The notes beneath the pieces were generated by a model. It did not search any database. It saw only the letters and a program-made list of their open reading frames with translations, and had not been told where the DNA came from. From Cohnella phaseoli (GTDB taxonomy: Bacteria; Bacillota; Bacilli; Paenibacillales; Paenibacillaceae): a stretch of DNA of 64,000 nucleotides. The stretch covers positions 186,001 to 250,000 of the forward strand of contig NZ_QRDZ01000007.1 of the NCBI RefSeq assembly GCF_003386235.1. Reading direction: 5' to 3'. Positions 1-9,429 of the stretch are shown in pieces (the first letter of the stretch is position 1; the number at the start of each line of letters is the position of its first letter). The translations under genes and the position numbers were made by a program.

Positions 1-1155
1 CTCAAAACCAAGTTTGAACGATTTGAACGCAGTCAGATGGTTTTCGTTAGCATAGACATAAATCGGAATTTGTGTCAGGCCTTTGTTGTAAGAATTTTGT
101 GCTGTGTTGATTCTCACAACCAAGTAACCTTCAGAATCCTTAGTCAGCGTAGCACCGAGGATCGCATCAGCAGTAACAGTGTAGTTAGCGGAGTTGAACG
201 AAGCCAACTTACCATATTGGTTTTCCGCTCTCAGTTTAACACGTGCAGCAGTTGTATACGCGATTTCGTCGCTTGTTGTTACGAAGTCAAGCTTCGCAAC
301 TTTTTCGTCTTCACCTTTGAAAGAAGCTGTAGCAGTAGCGATTTCCTCTGCATCAAGGCCAGACAGAGTGACAGTGTAGTCTGCTTCAGTGATCTTGGAG
401 CTAGTCAAAGTCAGTGTAGCAGATTTCTTGTCTTCAGACCATTTCGTCTCAGTTGCAACAGATCCAGTTCCGCGCTTAAGAGCCAGTTTCGCTTTCTCTG
501 TGTCAACAGCTTTGTCCAGAGTTACCGTTACTTCGTTGTAGTCGCTAGCTTTAGCAGAAGCTACAGAAACCTTAGCAGGTTCAACTTGGTTCAGCTTCTC
601 GTAAACCGAGTAGCCAACAAGGATCGTTTGGCCGCGAGTAGCGTCAGCTTTGTAGTCCAGACCAGTAGCGATCAGACCAGCGTCCAGAGCAGCCTTGATG
701 TAAGGAGCAGCCCATGCGGAAGCACCTTCAACTGCTTCAGCTTTCTCGTCGATCTTCAGATCAGCAGCTTGAACAGCAACTTTGATCACTTGCTCAACTG
801 TTACGTTAGCTTTAGGATCGAATTTGCCGTTGTAGCCTTCAACCAAACCTGCTTTAGCAGCAGCTTCGATTGCGCCATACCACCATTGCTTGGAATTAAC
901 ATCAGAGAAAGTTGCCGTAGCAGGCTTCTCTGGAGCCAATCCGGAGATGGCAATAGCGATCGTAGCGAACTCAGCGCGGTTCAGGTTAGCGTCCAGACGA
1001 GCATCGCCGTCAGGGTTACCTTTCAGTACGCCTTTATCAACAAGTGCTTGGTATTTCTGTGCAACCGTCAATTCAGTGTCGGCTGCAGATGCCATGGATG
1101 CGAACAAGCCGAATACCAGGGCGAAGGAAAGCAGAATAGATAAACTTTTCTTCAT
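1..1155 (-). CDS. SLH-domain S-layer-type protein (3' end beyond window)
   Basis: Secreted cell-surface protein, cut by the left edge: 385 codons are visible without a stop. An N-terminal signal peptide (MKKSLSILLSFALVFGLFAS, likely cleaved after ASA at residue 24) is followed by three SLH-type segments at about residues 30-75 (with LNRAEFATIAIAISG), 80-135 (FSDV..WWYGAIEAAAKAGLVEG) and 145-190 (WAAPYIKAALDAGLI). The rest is Thr/Lys/Ala-rich beta-type sequence, as in S-layer or surface adhesion proteins. SLH domains are known to bind pyruvylated secondary cell wall polymer, and csaB lies 7 kb away. The ATG at 1155 has a GGAGGAG ribosome site. A second in-frame ATG lies 24 codons upstream at 1227 with its own SD. 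The long leader suggests strong expression. The product could be the main S-layer protein, but abundance cannot be read from sequence. Confidence 0.9.
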   Translation of the reverse strand, partial: MKKSLSILLSFALVFGLFASMASAADTELTVAQKYQALVDKGVLKGNPDGDARLDANLNRAEFATIAIAISGLAPEKPATATFSDVNSKQWWYGAIEAAAKAGLVEGYNGKFDPKANVTVEQVIKVAVQAADLKIDEKAEAVEGASAWAAPYIKAALDAGLIATGLDYKADATRGQTILVGYSVYEKLNQVEPAKVSVASAKASDYNEVTVTLDKAVDTEKAKLALKRGTGSVATETKWSEDKKSATLTLTSSKITEADYTVTLSGLDAEEIATATASFKGEDEKVAKLDFVTTSDEIAYTTAARVKLRAENQYGKLASFNSANYTVTADAILGATLTKDSEGYLVVRINTAQNSYNKGLTQIPIYVYANENHLTAFKSFKLGFE

Positions 1156-1224
1156 AACCTTTTTTTCTCCTCCTCGAGAAAATATCTGTTGTGTTTGTGT
1201 GTGAAAATTATAGCTCGAATCTCT

Positions 1225-1246
1225 CATTGGCGTTTTCACCCCCTTC
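1225..1246 (-). promoter_or_regulatory. Second, upstream in-frame translation start for the SLH gene
   Basis: An ATG at 1227-1225 lies in frame with the SLH gene start at 1155, with no stop between. It is preceded by an AAGGGGG SD-like run at 1239-1245, 11 bases away. Starting here would add 24 residues (MRDSSYNFHTQ... to GGEKKV) in front of the signal peptide. Tandem starts of this kind are described for the middle wall protein gene of Brevibacillus brevis. Use of both sites here is inference. Confidence 0.45.
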
Positions 1247-1666
1247 CTTGAGAAGAGCATTGTCTATAATTGATGTCTGACGGCATGTCTATTTTAGTAG
1301 ATACATGTCGCAGAAACTTGAAACCTAGTAATTGTAGTGCCATACAGGCAAAAAATGGGCAGGGTAAATTATGCCACTTTCTTCATTATACATGAGACGC
1401 TTGCCCAGCGTAAAGCACAAATTCATAGAGATGATGCGAGTTTTAGTTCCTGAGTCCCTCTCGTTGCGACCCACATCTTTAAACGCATGGGATTCGGAAA
1501 AGTTGCGGTCGAATTCAAAAACCTCAAACATTTTTATTGCGTTGTGCAGATCAACCGTTTCGTTATGTACGCTTAATCGCTACTTTAGTATAGCTTGGCC
1601 TATGCTTTAAATCATTGTCAAATCTTTTCCTATAGAACCAACATGCAACATGGCACGTCTTGGTGT
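1247..1666. other. Gene-free leader/promoter region
   Basis: About 420 bases lie between the SLH gene leader and the terminator of the next gene upstream. Short open frames exist on both strands (about 68-79 codons) but none has a convincing SD or recognisable product. The region probably carries the promoter(s) of the SLH gene at 1155. I see only weak -10/-35 candidates on the minus strand (for example TTCAAG-17-TACTAA near 1284-1317) and do not call one. Confidence 0.4.
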
Positions 1667-1701
1667 AAAAGAGGGAGAGGGAGCCGCCCAAGGCGACTCC
1701 C
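1667..1701 (-). terminator. Rho-independent terminator of the 1266-residue SLH gene
   Basis: GGGAG.CGCC pairs with GGCG.CTCCC around a short loop (1679-1701). On the minus strand it is followed by TCTCCCTCTTTT. It starts 11 bases after the SLH gene stop. Confidence 0.65.
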
Positions 1702-1711
1702 TTAAATCTAC

Positions 1712-4700
1712 TTATAGCTTCTTAAGCTTTTTCATGATCCGCTCCACAATAACCGCCGCATCTGCGCGTGTCAGATTGGAATTCGGTTCGAAGCGATACG
1801 ACAATTTAGCTCCAGGAGTATTATTCGGAATCCCAGTAATATATCCGGCCTTCTGCATGGCCAGAACCGCACTGGCCGAATACACGCTGATCGTATTCGC
1901 ATCCGTAAACAACTTCTGCAGTGATACAGCATCTTTATCCATGTCTGCCTTGCCCTTGACCAAATTCAGTGCTCTTGCGATCATCACAGAAGCATCCTCA
2001 CGCGTCAAAGTATCGTTAGGCCAGAACAGCCTTGGCGACCTTCCGCGTATGAAGCCTTTTTTGACTGCTGTTTCAATGTAACGATAGTTCCACAATGCAT
2101 CCGGGAAGTCGATCGCGATCACGTCATCAAACGTCATGTTGTTGGGATCATACTCCAACGGAATGTCCAGCATTTTAACAAGGACTTGGGCGAATTCGCC
2201 ACGAGTTATATTGTCATATACGCCAAACGAGTTGTTATCTTTATTGAGCATAATTCCGCGGGAGAACATCGTCTCGAGCGCCAGACGGGCATATCGATGA
2301 CCGACAATATCACTAAAGCTGTAACGAAGAGACATGACCGCATAATAACCAAAACCGTCAAAAGAACCCGTTACAGTCTTCTTCTTAGTGTCTACCGTGC
2401 CGCCAACGTTAACCCAGCCTTGTGACGTATAACGCCAAATGCTCAAATTTCGGGCAATGGCATCTACGATATTCGAATCATACTTGATTGTGATCGTTCC
2501 TCGTTGTGATGGTTCTAACCACTTGTCTGGATAGAAGGACCGAAGGTAGAACACATCGTCGCCATTATCCGTTGTCGCATATGGATGCATGGCATCAACC
2601 AACTGATAATCGTTGACCAATCCCGTACCCTTAAAGTATCCCGAATCCACCCAGAACAGGTTTGATGCAAATGTGAAGTTATTTTTCGGAATCAGACGAT
2701 CTGTCGCTTCCGCTCTTACAGGAACATCTACCAGGATACCATCCATTGGGTTGCTCTGAAGATCAACCTCACCTACTGCATTGTAACGTTTGACCGTCCG
2801 ACCGTCTTCACGATCCGCAATTCCGAAATAGAGCTCTTGAGCATCGAACAGGTTAATTGTCTTGACGTCTTGGCCCGGATTCCGGTTCGCCTGTCTCAAG
2901 AACGTGTTTTTAGGGAATGTCAACCCCAATTCGCCTTTGAACAAAGATATCTTGCCGGAGGTCGGCAACTTAGACTTGTACTGCGCCGTTACAGAACTGT
3001 CGCCAGCGTAGTTCACGGTAAAAGAACCGTTAATTTTCTGAGTTCCCTGCTGAACGGTAAACTTAATCGTATTCTTCCCAACCTTCAGACCCTTCAGTTC
3101 GTATCTGAAAATATCTCCTGTGTCTTTAACCATCGCGTTCTTCCCGATCAGAACCGAATCCGCTCCTTCGGCCTTAATGCTGACCTTCAGGAAGTTCGAG
3201 TTGATGACGCTCTCGTTCGGCAGTTGAGGCGATAAAATCAGAAACGGAGACAAATCACGAACGATCGTGTACGTTTCGGATACGGATACCGTACCTTTTC
3301 GTACAATAATGGTGATGTTCGTAGAGCCCGACTGTGGCAGCTTAACCTCTGACAGACGAAGCCGATATTTATATTCCGGATCTAAGTAGCTTGTTACCGC
3401 CATATTGTTATTCGGGTTTTCAATATAAAGCTTGATGGTATCGGAGATTTCGGAATCAAATGTTTCAATCGTTCCCGCACCCGGTCCGGAATCCGTAACG
3501 GTAGCCGTAACAACTTTTTTGCCGTCGATTTGGATCTCAGCACTCGTAAGCGCCTCAACGTCAAACAACAAATCCAGCGATCTCTCCGTGGTCGTGAATT
3601 GTTTGTCGCCTGTTGGAGCAAACTTGACTTCGATATCATTGAATTTACGTTTAATGTCCAGAACATTCGTATCCAACGAAGGCTCAATGACGAACGGAAC
3701 AGGCCGAATGTTCTTGATTGCCGGATTGTCTTTAGAGAAGAAGTAAACCGTAAAGTTGGTCGATACTGGTACGCCGTTGGCGATTCCTTCGAAGATCAGC
3801 TCGTTAGCGCCCGGAAGAAGCTGAAGTCCGCCCGTAATCGCTGCAGTAGAGTCAAATCTGAAATCACCCGGTTTGTAATTGACTCCTCCAACCGTTTCTG
3901 CAGCCGTGAAGATCTTACCTACACCCGAAGTGTTAATCTGATACTTTTGGCCATTGAGCTTCATATAAACGCTATTTAATTCAGCAGCATCGGTCAGGTT
4001 GAAGTTGATGACTTTACCCTCAATGATTGGCAACGCATTAGACTCAAAAATTTGACCGTTGTACACGTTGCTTAATTGAATCGAAGGCGCAGGTACGAAT
4101 ACAATTGTACGCACTACGCTGTCGGAGAACGTGCCGTTAGTCACGGTGAACGTAAGCTCGACCGTACCTGTCGGCATTTTGTTAATCACTATTGCCGGCA
4201 GTCCGGAATTCGTCACCCTTGTGCTAAAGACAAAGTTCGCTCCCGAAACTGCAACTCCGTTCTGCTTTGCCGTTACAGTTGCCGTAACCCCTGTAGGATT
4301 GGCAACGTCAAGCAAAATCCATAAAGGAACGATGCTTACTGCGGAATTATTCGGGAATGAAGCAGACGAAGCAAACGCAATGGTAGATCCTGTGCCGCCC
4401 GGATCCGTTACGTCATATGCTTGCTTGATATCCGTAATATACGGCGAAGCTGCGTCGCGGTAAGTAAACGGAACTAAAATAAAAGGTGCGCCGCTCACGC
4501 TCGTATCGCTGATTTTCAAATTGTACTTGCCATTTGACAAGCCTGCAAGGCTTAGTGCGCTATCTGTAGTGATTGAATAGGTTGTTAAATCGCCTTCCAC
4601 GACGACTCCGGTAGCCGGAACATAGCTCGCGTCGCTAGCGATCGAAGGAGACAGCGGATTGCCAGCGCTATCGACAAGTTCTACTCTGAACTCCGGAGGA

Positions 4701-5512
4701 AGCGCGGTCGGTGAAACGTTCGTTTTCAAAATGACTTTCGAGGTAACATTGCCGTTAGGGGCAGTGCTGAATACGGGATCGCCATCCAAGGCCGTTCCCG
4801 CCCAATTCACATTGTAGGCCGTTAATGAGCCGTTGAAGTAAACTAAATAACGAGTCAATTCATATGTTTTAGTTCCATTGCGAGCCAAAATGACAAGCTT
4901 ATTATATCCCCGTTTTAATCCGAGATTGTTTAGCAAGAACGTTGTCCCTGAGCCCCCAAACATCTCTACGCCATTGATCGTTACATTGGTTGCGTTAGGA
5001 GCATTGACAGAGATTGCTTCGTTGGCACGGGCAGTTACGACAGGAGCCGAAGAAGATAACGGTCTGCCATCCGTAAGCTTAACCTCGGTAATTACCGGAA
5101 CATTGGAAAAATTGACGTAGGCCACTCCGGAAACGACGTTACCGACCTGGTTAACACCTAGAACTGTAATCCGATTCAAGCCTTCATAAATCGTTACGGC
5201 GGCAAAACGGAAGGAGTTCCCGCCTGTAATGATCGGCTGCGTCGAGCTGTTCGAAGCTTCAACTGCTTGTCCGTTGACGATTTTCTCAACGCGATAAGAC
5301 AAACTTGTTACGGAGTTAAACGTACCAGCAATCTCAATCTGATTGGAATTTACTTCTGTTGGAGAAGTGTCCGATGTGCTGAAATCCCGGAACTGAAAAT
5401 ATATAGGATCGGCCGCCTCCGATTTCGAAGGAGCTATTGGCAGCATCGATACGACCAAGGCTGCAACTAACAGCCACTGCATGATGCGATTAATCGTTGG
5501 TTTCACGTTCAA
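1712..5512 (-). CDS. Large SLH-domain surface protein, 1266 residues
   Basis: Exported surface protein. It has a signal peptide (residues 1-33, ending KSEA-ADP), then about 950 residues of beta-rich sequence with recurring patterns such as 'G.N.ltV.g.N..G' and 'VNFSNVPVITEVK', suggesting tandem Ig-like or cadherin-like sandwiches. A segment with 'IWRYTSQGWVNVGG' precedes three C-terminal SLH repeats (about 1075-1266: SFSDI.GHRYARLAL..., FDDV...WNYRYIETAVKKGFIRG, FTDA...YSASAVLAMQKAGYITG). The C-terminal SLH triplet should anchor it to cell wall polymer, exposing the long N-terminal part. It sits directly downstream of tagO on the same strand but with its own leader (254 bases) after the tagO terminator. 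Exact function is unknown; a structural, adhesive or wall-stalk role is inference. Confidence 0.92.
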   Translation of the reverse strand: MNVKPTINRIMQWLLVAALVVSMLPIAPSKSEAADPIYFQFRDFSTSDTSPTEVNSNQIEIAGTFNSVTSLSYRVEKIVNGQAVEASNSSTQPIITGGNSFRFAAVTIYEGLNRITVLGVNQVGNVVSGVAYVNFSNVPVITEVKLTDGRPLSSSAPVVTARANEAISVNAPNATNVTINGVEMFGGSGTTFLLNNLGLKRGYNKLVILARNGTKTYELTRYLVYFNGSLTAYNVNWAGTALDGDPVFSTAPNGNVTSKVILKTNVSPTALPPEFRVELVDSAGNPLSPSIASDASYVPATGVVVEGDLTTYSITTDSALSLAGLSNGKYNLKISDTSVSGAPFILVPFTYRDAASPYITDIKQAYDVTDPGGTGSTIAFASSASFPNNSAVSIVPLWILLDVANPTGVTATVTAKQNGVAVSGANFVFSTRVTNSGLPAIVINKMPTGTVELTFTVTNGTFSDSVVRTIVFVPAPSIQLSNVYNGQIFESNALPIIEGKVINFNLTDAAELNSVYMKLNGQKYQINTSGVGKIFTAAETVGGVNYKPGDFRFDSTAAITGGLQLLPGANELIFEGIANGVPVSTNFTVYFFSKDNPAIKNIRPVPFVIEPSLDTNVLDIKRKFNDIEVKFAPTGDKQFTTTERSLDLLFDVEALTSAEIQIDGKKVVTATVTDSGPGAGTIETFDSEISDTIKLYIENPNNNMAVTSYLDPEYKYRLRLSEVKLPQSGSTNITIIVRKGTVSVSETYTIVRDLSPFLILSPQLPNESVINSNFLKVSIKAEGADSVLIGKNAMVKDTGDIFRYELKGLKVGKNTIKFTVQQGTQKINGSFTVNYAGDSSVTAQYKSKLPTSGKISLFKGELGLTFPKNTFLRQANRNPGQDVKTINLFDAQELYFGIADREDGRTVKRYNAVGEVDLQSNPMDGILVDVPVRAEATDRLIPKNNFTFASNLFWVDSGYFKGTGLVNDYQLVDAMHPYATTDNGDDVFYLRSFYPDKWLEPSQRGTITIKYDSNIVDAIARNLSIWRYTSQGWVNVGGTVDTKKKTVTGSFDGFGYYAVMSLRYSFSDIVGHRYARLALETMFSRGIMLNKDNNSFGVYDNITRGEFAQVLVKMLDIPLEYDPNNMTFDDVIAIDFPDALWNYRYIETAVKKGFIRGRSPRLFWPNDTLTREDASVMIARALNLVKGKADMDKDAVSLQKLFTDANTISVYSASAVLAMQKAGYITGIPNNTPGAKLSYRFEPNSNLTRADAAVIVERIMKKLKKL

Positions 5513-5697
5513 AATTCCTCCTCGTTAAACATTGGACACTCGTACTGGCTCCTAGATTGATAATTGCTGCTCTCGATTCACCGCCCCGTCCCATTGCTAT
5601 GCCAGTTGATCAGACATTCCGTATACCTGTTTATCGGTCTCGAATCCTTGAAAGTTTAGCCATCCTTCGCCTTTTTCTCCTAAAATAAGCCTCAAGA

Positions 5698-5735
5698 CAT
5701 AACAAAGCCCCGAAATGCCGAAAGCATCTCGGGGC
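5698..5735 (-). terminator. Terminator after tagO
   Basis: A hairpin of GCCCCGAGATGC / GGCAT.TCGGGGC with a TTTC loop lies 31 bases after the tagO stop. The minus strand continues TTTGTTATG. Confidence 0.75.
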
Positions 5736-5766
5736 GAAGAATAAAAGCTCAACGCCAAACGATATT

Positions 5767-6906
5767 TTATTTCCGCGACCCCGTCTGAGGCTTCATCCGA
5801 ATCCTCGCGAGAAAATCCAGAACCGGACGGCGGGTTTTGTCGACAATGCCGATCAGTTCCGCACCAATCTGCAGCAGGAACACAAGCGCACAGATAACGA
5901 TAAACGTAATCCAGTTGCCCAGTCCTGTATTGGTGACGGACGATTGAACGACCGCACACGTACCGAAAAACGCCGCGATTGCGTAGATGATCAGAACGGT
6001 TTTGCGGTGGCTGAAGCCGAGCTGCTGCAGACAGTGGTGCAGGTGTCCTTTATCCGCTTCGAAAATCGGCTTGCCCTTCCGCCAGCGCCGAATGATGGCG
6101 AAGAACGTATCCGACAGCGGCACGCCGATGATCAGCAGAGGCGTTACGAACGACACGACTGTAATCTGCTTAAACCCGAGCATCGACAGCGTCGCCAGCG
6201 CAAAGCCGAGGAACAACGCACCGGAATCGCCCATGAAAATTTTCGCCGGGTGGAAGTTGAAGAACAAGAAGCCCCCGATGCTGCCAAGCAGCAGCGCCCC
6301 CAGCAGAATAACCGCTTCGTTGCTCATAATAATGCCCATCACGAGAATCGTGGCGATGGCGATGCCCGATACTCCGGCGGCTAGCCCATCCAGGCCGTCA
6401 ATCAGGTTGATTGCGTTCGTGACGCCCACAATCCAGACAATCGTCAAAGCCACGCTGAACCATTCGCCGAGCGGCTGCATCGCCGAACCGAACGGAATGT
6501 TCAACAGGTTGATCTTAACTCCGAAGCCGAACACAACGATGCAAGCCGCGCCGATCTGCACGAGCAGCTTCAGCTTGGCGTTTAAGTCGTATTTATCGTC
6601 GAGCGCGCCCAGCAGCACGATCAATGTGCCGCCAACGAGCAGCGCGCTAATGAGATTGCGGTCGTATGCACTCAGGTAACCGTCCGGCACCCAAGGCAGG
6701 ATACAGAGCAAACCGATCGTAAAAGCTGCGTAAATCCCTACGCCTCCAAGGCGAGGCATCGTTCTAGTATGGACCTTGCGATGATTCGGCTCGTCGATTG
6801 CTCCGACGCGGTAAGCCAGCTTCTTGACTAGCGGCGTCAATACCAATGCTAAAATCATTGCCGCAACGAATGAAATAAGTGCGATTCCTAGCATCCAACC
6901 GGACAA
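5767..6906 (-). CDS. tagO: Undecaprenyl-phosphate GlcNAc-1-phosphate transferase (TagO/WecA type)
   Basis: Polytopic membrane enzyme that transfers GlcNAc-1-P from UDP-GlcNAc to undecaprenyl phosphate, the first step of wall teichoic acid or secondary cell wall polymer synthesis. About eleven hydrophobic segments are visible. Family motifs present are the Asp pair in GALDDKYDL (about residue 103), NAINLIDGLDGLAAG (about 165), FMGDSGALFLG (about 225) and the HLHH box (about 288). A TTG at 6906 gives good spacing from AAGGGAG; a TTG at 6915 sits too close to that SD, and an ATG at 6894 is a further option. Next upstream are tagA and csaB on the same strand, which supports polymer rather than O-antigen work. 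MraY is excluded by the HLHH box and the WecA/TagO-like sequence. Confidence 0.93.
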   Translation of the reverse strand: MSGWMLGIALISFVAAMILALVLTPLVKKLAYRVGAIDEPNHRKVHTRTMPRLGGVGIYAAFTIGLLCILPWVPDGYLSAYDRNLISALLVGGTLIVLLGALDDKYDLNAKLKLLVQIGAACIVVFGFGVKINLLNIPFGSAMQPLGEWFSVALTIVWIVGVTNAINLIDGLDGLAAGVSGIAIATILVMGIIMSNEAVILLGALLLGSIGGFLFFNFHPAKIFMGDSGALFLGFALATLSMLGFKQITVVSFVTPLLIIGVPLSDTFFAIIRRWRKGKPIFEADKGHLHHCLQQLGFSHRKTVLIIYAIAAFFGTCAVVQSSVTNTGLGNWITFIVICALVFLLQIGAELIGIVDKTRRPVLDFLARIRMKPQTGSRK

Positions 6907-7031
6907 TATCCACAACTCCCTTTTTTTCTGTACCGAAATGAATTATACTCCGGCCACAAGAAATTCAACAAGGTGGTCAATTCGTCGTTTTCAGCCGTTT
7001 TTCATGAATTAAGCGATTTTCACGAATGCTT

Positions 7032-7802
7032 TCATCGCGGATTGCCCGCTTTTAGGACTTTATCTCCGTCTTTAATCACTTTAAGCGCAAATCGAGGCAG
7101 CACCAGCATCCTCCCGAACCGCGAAGGCTCCTGCAGCAGACGATACAACCATTCCATCCCCGCCTTGCGGAAAATGAGCGGCGCTCGCTTGAGCTTGCCC
7201 GACACCACGTCGAAGCTGCCCCCAACTCCCATAACGACAGGTACTCCCAGCTGAGCCTGATACTTTTCGATCCACGGCTCCTGATTCATCGTGGACCGGG
7301 CGACGAACAGCATGTCCGGATTCGCCTCGCGAATCGCGGCCACGACCTCTTCATCCTCATCATCCTTGAAATACCCATCTCGGCAACCCACGAAACGCAC
7401 CCCGGGAAACTGCAAACTCAGCTTCTCCTTCGCCGCTTCGATCACTTCCTTCGTTGCTCCCAGCAGATAGGCGCTCCAACTGCGCACGCTCCCTTCCTTC
7501 AGAAGCTCGTGCATCAGATCATAGCCGGGTACCCGCTCCTTAACCGGCTCATTCAGCCTGCGGGCAGCCCAGACGACTCCGGAGCCATCGGGAACGACGA
7601 GATCCGCCGTAGCGAGCGTCCGATGGAAGTCGGCATTTTCCAATCCGACCATCAGCATGATCGGGTTGCCGGTAATGACTCGATGAGGCGTCTTCGTCTC
7701 AATCGCATTTGCCAAATAATTGACCGTCTCTTGCATATTCATTTTTGAGAAGGGTACGCCGTACAAGGAAACCGTAGCAAACGCCTTCGTCTTCGCATTC
7801 AT
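7032..7802 (-). CDS. tagA: WecG/TagA/CpsF glycosyltransferase (ManNAc transferase)
   Basis: GT26 family enzyme of 256 residues, expected to add ManNAc from UDP-ManNAc to undecaprenyl-PP-GlcNAc on the cytoplasmic face of the membrane. Conserved TGNP (Thr44, Asn46) and the catalytic Asp72 in VVPDGSGVVWAA match the residues known from TagA crystal work. The C-terminus is basic (RFALKVIKDGDKVLKAGN), as in the membrane-associating tail of the family. The ATG at 7802 follows GGAG with a 10-base spacer. It lies between csaB and tagO. WecB/MnaA at 46.7 kb would supply UDP-ManNAc. Confidence 0.93.
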   Translation of the reverse strand: MNAKTKAFATVSLYGVPFSKMNMQETVNYLANAIETKTPHRVITGNPIMLMVGLENADFHRTLATADLVVPDGSGVVWAARRLNEPVKERVPGYDLMHELLKEGSVRSWSAYLLGATKEVIEAAKEKLSLQFPGVRFVGCRDGYFKDDEDEEVVAAIREANPDMLFVARSTMNQEPWIEKYQAQLGVPVVMGVGGSFDVVSGKLKRAPLIFRKAGMEWLYRLLQEPSRFGRMLVLPRFALKVIKDGDKVLKAGNPR

Positions 7803-7882
7803 TAAAGGTCAACTCCAACTGATCAGACTGTCGTCTCATCTCTCAGGACTCGTTGTCCCCCGAATCGACGTTAGCCTACATA

Positions 7883-9004
7883 TTATTTACGTATGAAAGC
7901 GATAATTTGTTGCGCGGGTTTGGCAGCTTCTTCCTTAAGCCGTTTGATCGAGCTCATTTTTTCGCTTTTCCACGCCTCCGGATCGCGCAACAGCGCTGCT
8001 GCCCTCTCGGCTGTAGCTTGAGCGTCGAGCGATTCCGTCGTCCCGATCGCTTTCTCGCCCAGACGCTGCAGAAATTGATCGATCTTCGGATCGTACGAAA
8101 TGCCGAGCAGCGGCACCTCCCGATTCGCCGCATAAATCAGCGAATGCAGCCGCATTCCGATGAGCAGCGCGCATCGGCCCACCTCCCGCAGCATCTGCTG
8201 CGGGTCGTCGTGCGCCGGGGCCAACTCGAGCTCCCGCTCGGAGTATGCCCCCGTGCGCGCCAGCCGTTCCATCACGTAGCGGGACGAATCCTCGTCCGCG
8301 CCGCGATGGAACGGCAAAAAGCGCAGCCGCGCCCGCACGCCGTGCGCGGCCAGCGCTTCAAGCGCCGCAGCCGCGCGATCCAGGTCCGCGCGGTCGCTGC
8401 GCCAAAACCTGACGGACACGCCCACCACGGGCAGCGTGTCCACAACATCGGCGCCGCCCATCTCGTCGGCGCCAAGCCCTCCCGGCGGCAAGCCCATCAC
8501 CGGGTCGGGCACAACCGCCACGCGGGACGCGGGCACGCCATAGCCGCGCAACAGCGCGGCCGACTCCTCGTCCCGCACAGACACGTATTGCGCGCGCTTG
8601 AACGCTCGCGCAATAAACGGCTTGAACATCGCCCGATTCACGGGCCCGATGCCCTGCGCAAACACAAACGTCGGCTTGCCGCACCAGCGGGCCATCTCCA
8701 TAATCCCTAAATAATACGGAATGGAGCCCATGCCAGTTGCATCCTGCAGCAAACTCCCTCCGCCGCTGATCAGCCCGTCGCTCCCCTTAAGCGCCCGTCG
8801 GACCTCGGCCAGCTTCATTCGCGGAACGGCTTCGATGCCGTACTGCCGGCTTGTCCATTCCGGGTCCCCCGACAGCACGATTGGCTCCACTCTTACTCCA
8901 GCCGCGTCCGCAGCCTCCTCCAGCGCGGTCAGAATGCTTTTAAGCACCGCCTCGTCACCGCTGTTCTTAAACCCGTAATACCCCGACAGCACAAGACGAT
9001 ACAT
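7883..9004 (-). CDS. csaB: Polysaccharide pyruvyl transferase CsaB
   Basis: Transfers pyruvate from phosphoenolpyruvate to a sugar of the secondary cell wall polymer, creating the ketal that SLH domains recognise. The 373-residue protein opens with MYRLVLSGYYGFKNSGDEAVL, the family's N-terminal signature, and has SGGGSLLQDATG (about 90), FAQGIGPV (about 125), RDEESAALLRGYGV and IGMRLHSLIYA near the end. The ATG at 9004 has a clear AGGAGAAG site 4 bases upstream; the open frame continues 46 codons further up without a good SD. The gene is very GC-rich and lies beside tagA/tagO and two SLH genes, which fits the pyruvylation role. Confidence 0.94.
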   Translation of the reverse strand: MYRLVLSGYYGFKNSGDEAVLKSILTALEEAADAAGVRVEPIVLSGDPEWTSRQYGIEAVPRMKLAEVRRALKGSDGLISGGGSLLQDATGMGSIPYYLGIMEMARWCGKPTFVFAQGIGPVNRAMFKPFIARAFKRAQYVSVRDEESAALLRGYGVPASRVAVVPDPVMGLPPGGLGADEMGGADVVDTLPVVGVSVRFWRSDRADLDRAAAALEALAAHGVRARLRFLPFHRGADEDSSRYVMERLARTGAYSERELELAPAHDDPQQMLREVGRCALLIGMRLHSLIYAANREVPLLGISYDPKIDQFLQRLGEKAIGTTESLDAQATAERAAALLRDPEAWKSEKMSSIKRLKEEAAKPAQQIIAFIRK

Positions 9005-9364
9005 TTTCTTCTCCTGTCCGATTGCCCTCCGCCTCCGTCGCTTCCTTATCTCTCTATAGATACCCGTAGGATTCGCTAAAGCGCCGTTTCCTACATCACG
9101 CATTTCTACGTTAAACCGTTTCTTGCTCCAATGCCCCGACATACTCGATTTCTTTTACTTAACTGCCGCCTTTACTTATCTTGTTCTGTACTAATCTTCG
9201 CTTTACTCGCCGGCACCTTACTTATCTAATGCAGCACTCCTCTTGTGCCTTACTGTATCTTGCACCCTACTTATACAGTAACGTTACACCATACCCGCAG
9301 CCCATTTCCACAAAAAAATTTTCATTTTTCTCACAGAGCTTAAATTTAGCCGACTTCTTACGAC
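9005..9364. other. Intergenic region upstream of csaB
   Basis: No gene is supported. The part at about 9155-9290 contains several near-copies of CTTACTTATC/CTTACT, possibly a decayed short repeat. The csaB promoter should be here, but no clear -10/-35 pair was found. Confidence 0.4.
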
Positions 9365-9396
9365 AAGAGGAGCCCGATTAGACTCGGGCCCCTCTT
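9365..9396 (-). terminator. Terminator-like hairpin after the DUF5693 gene
   Basis: AAGAGG.GCCCGA pairs with TCGGGC.CCTCTT around a 6-base loop, 33 bases past the stop. The minus-strand T run is poor. The plus strand continues CCTTTTC. The stem is strong, so this is probably still a terminator. Confidence 0.5.
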
Positions 9397-9429
9397 CCTT
9401 TTCAATATCGCCACAGGGCTGCACATGGA

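Noticed and set aside
1325..1531. A 68-codon minus-strand frame in the SLH leader
   Set aside because: No SD, no conserved features; overlaps an equally open plus-strand frame.
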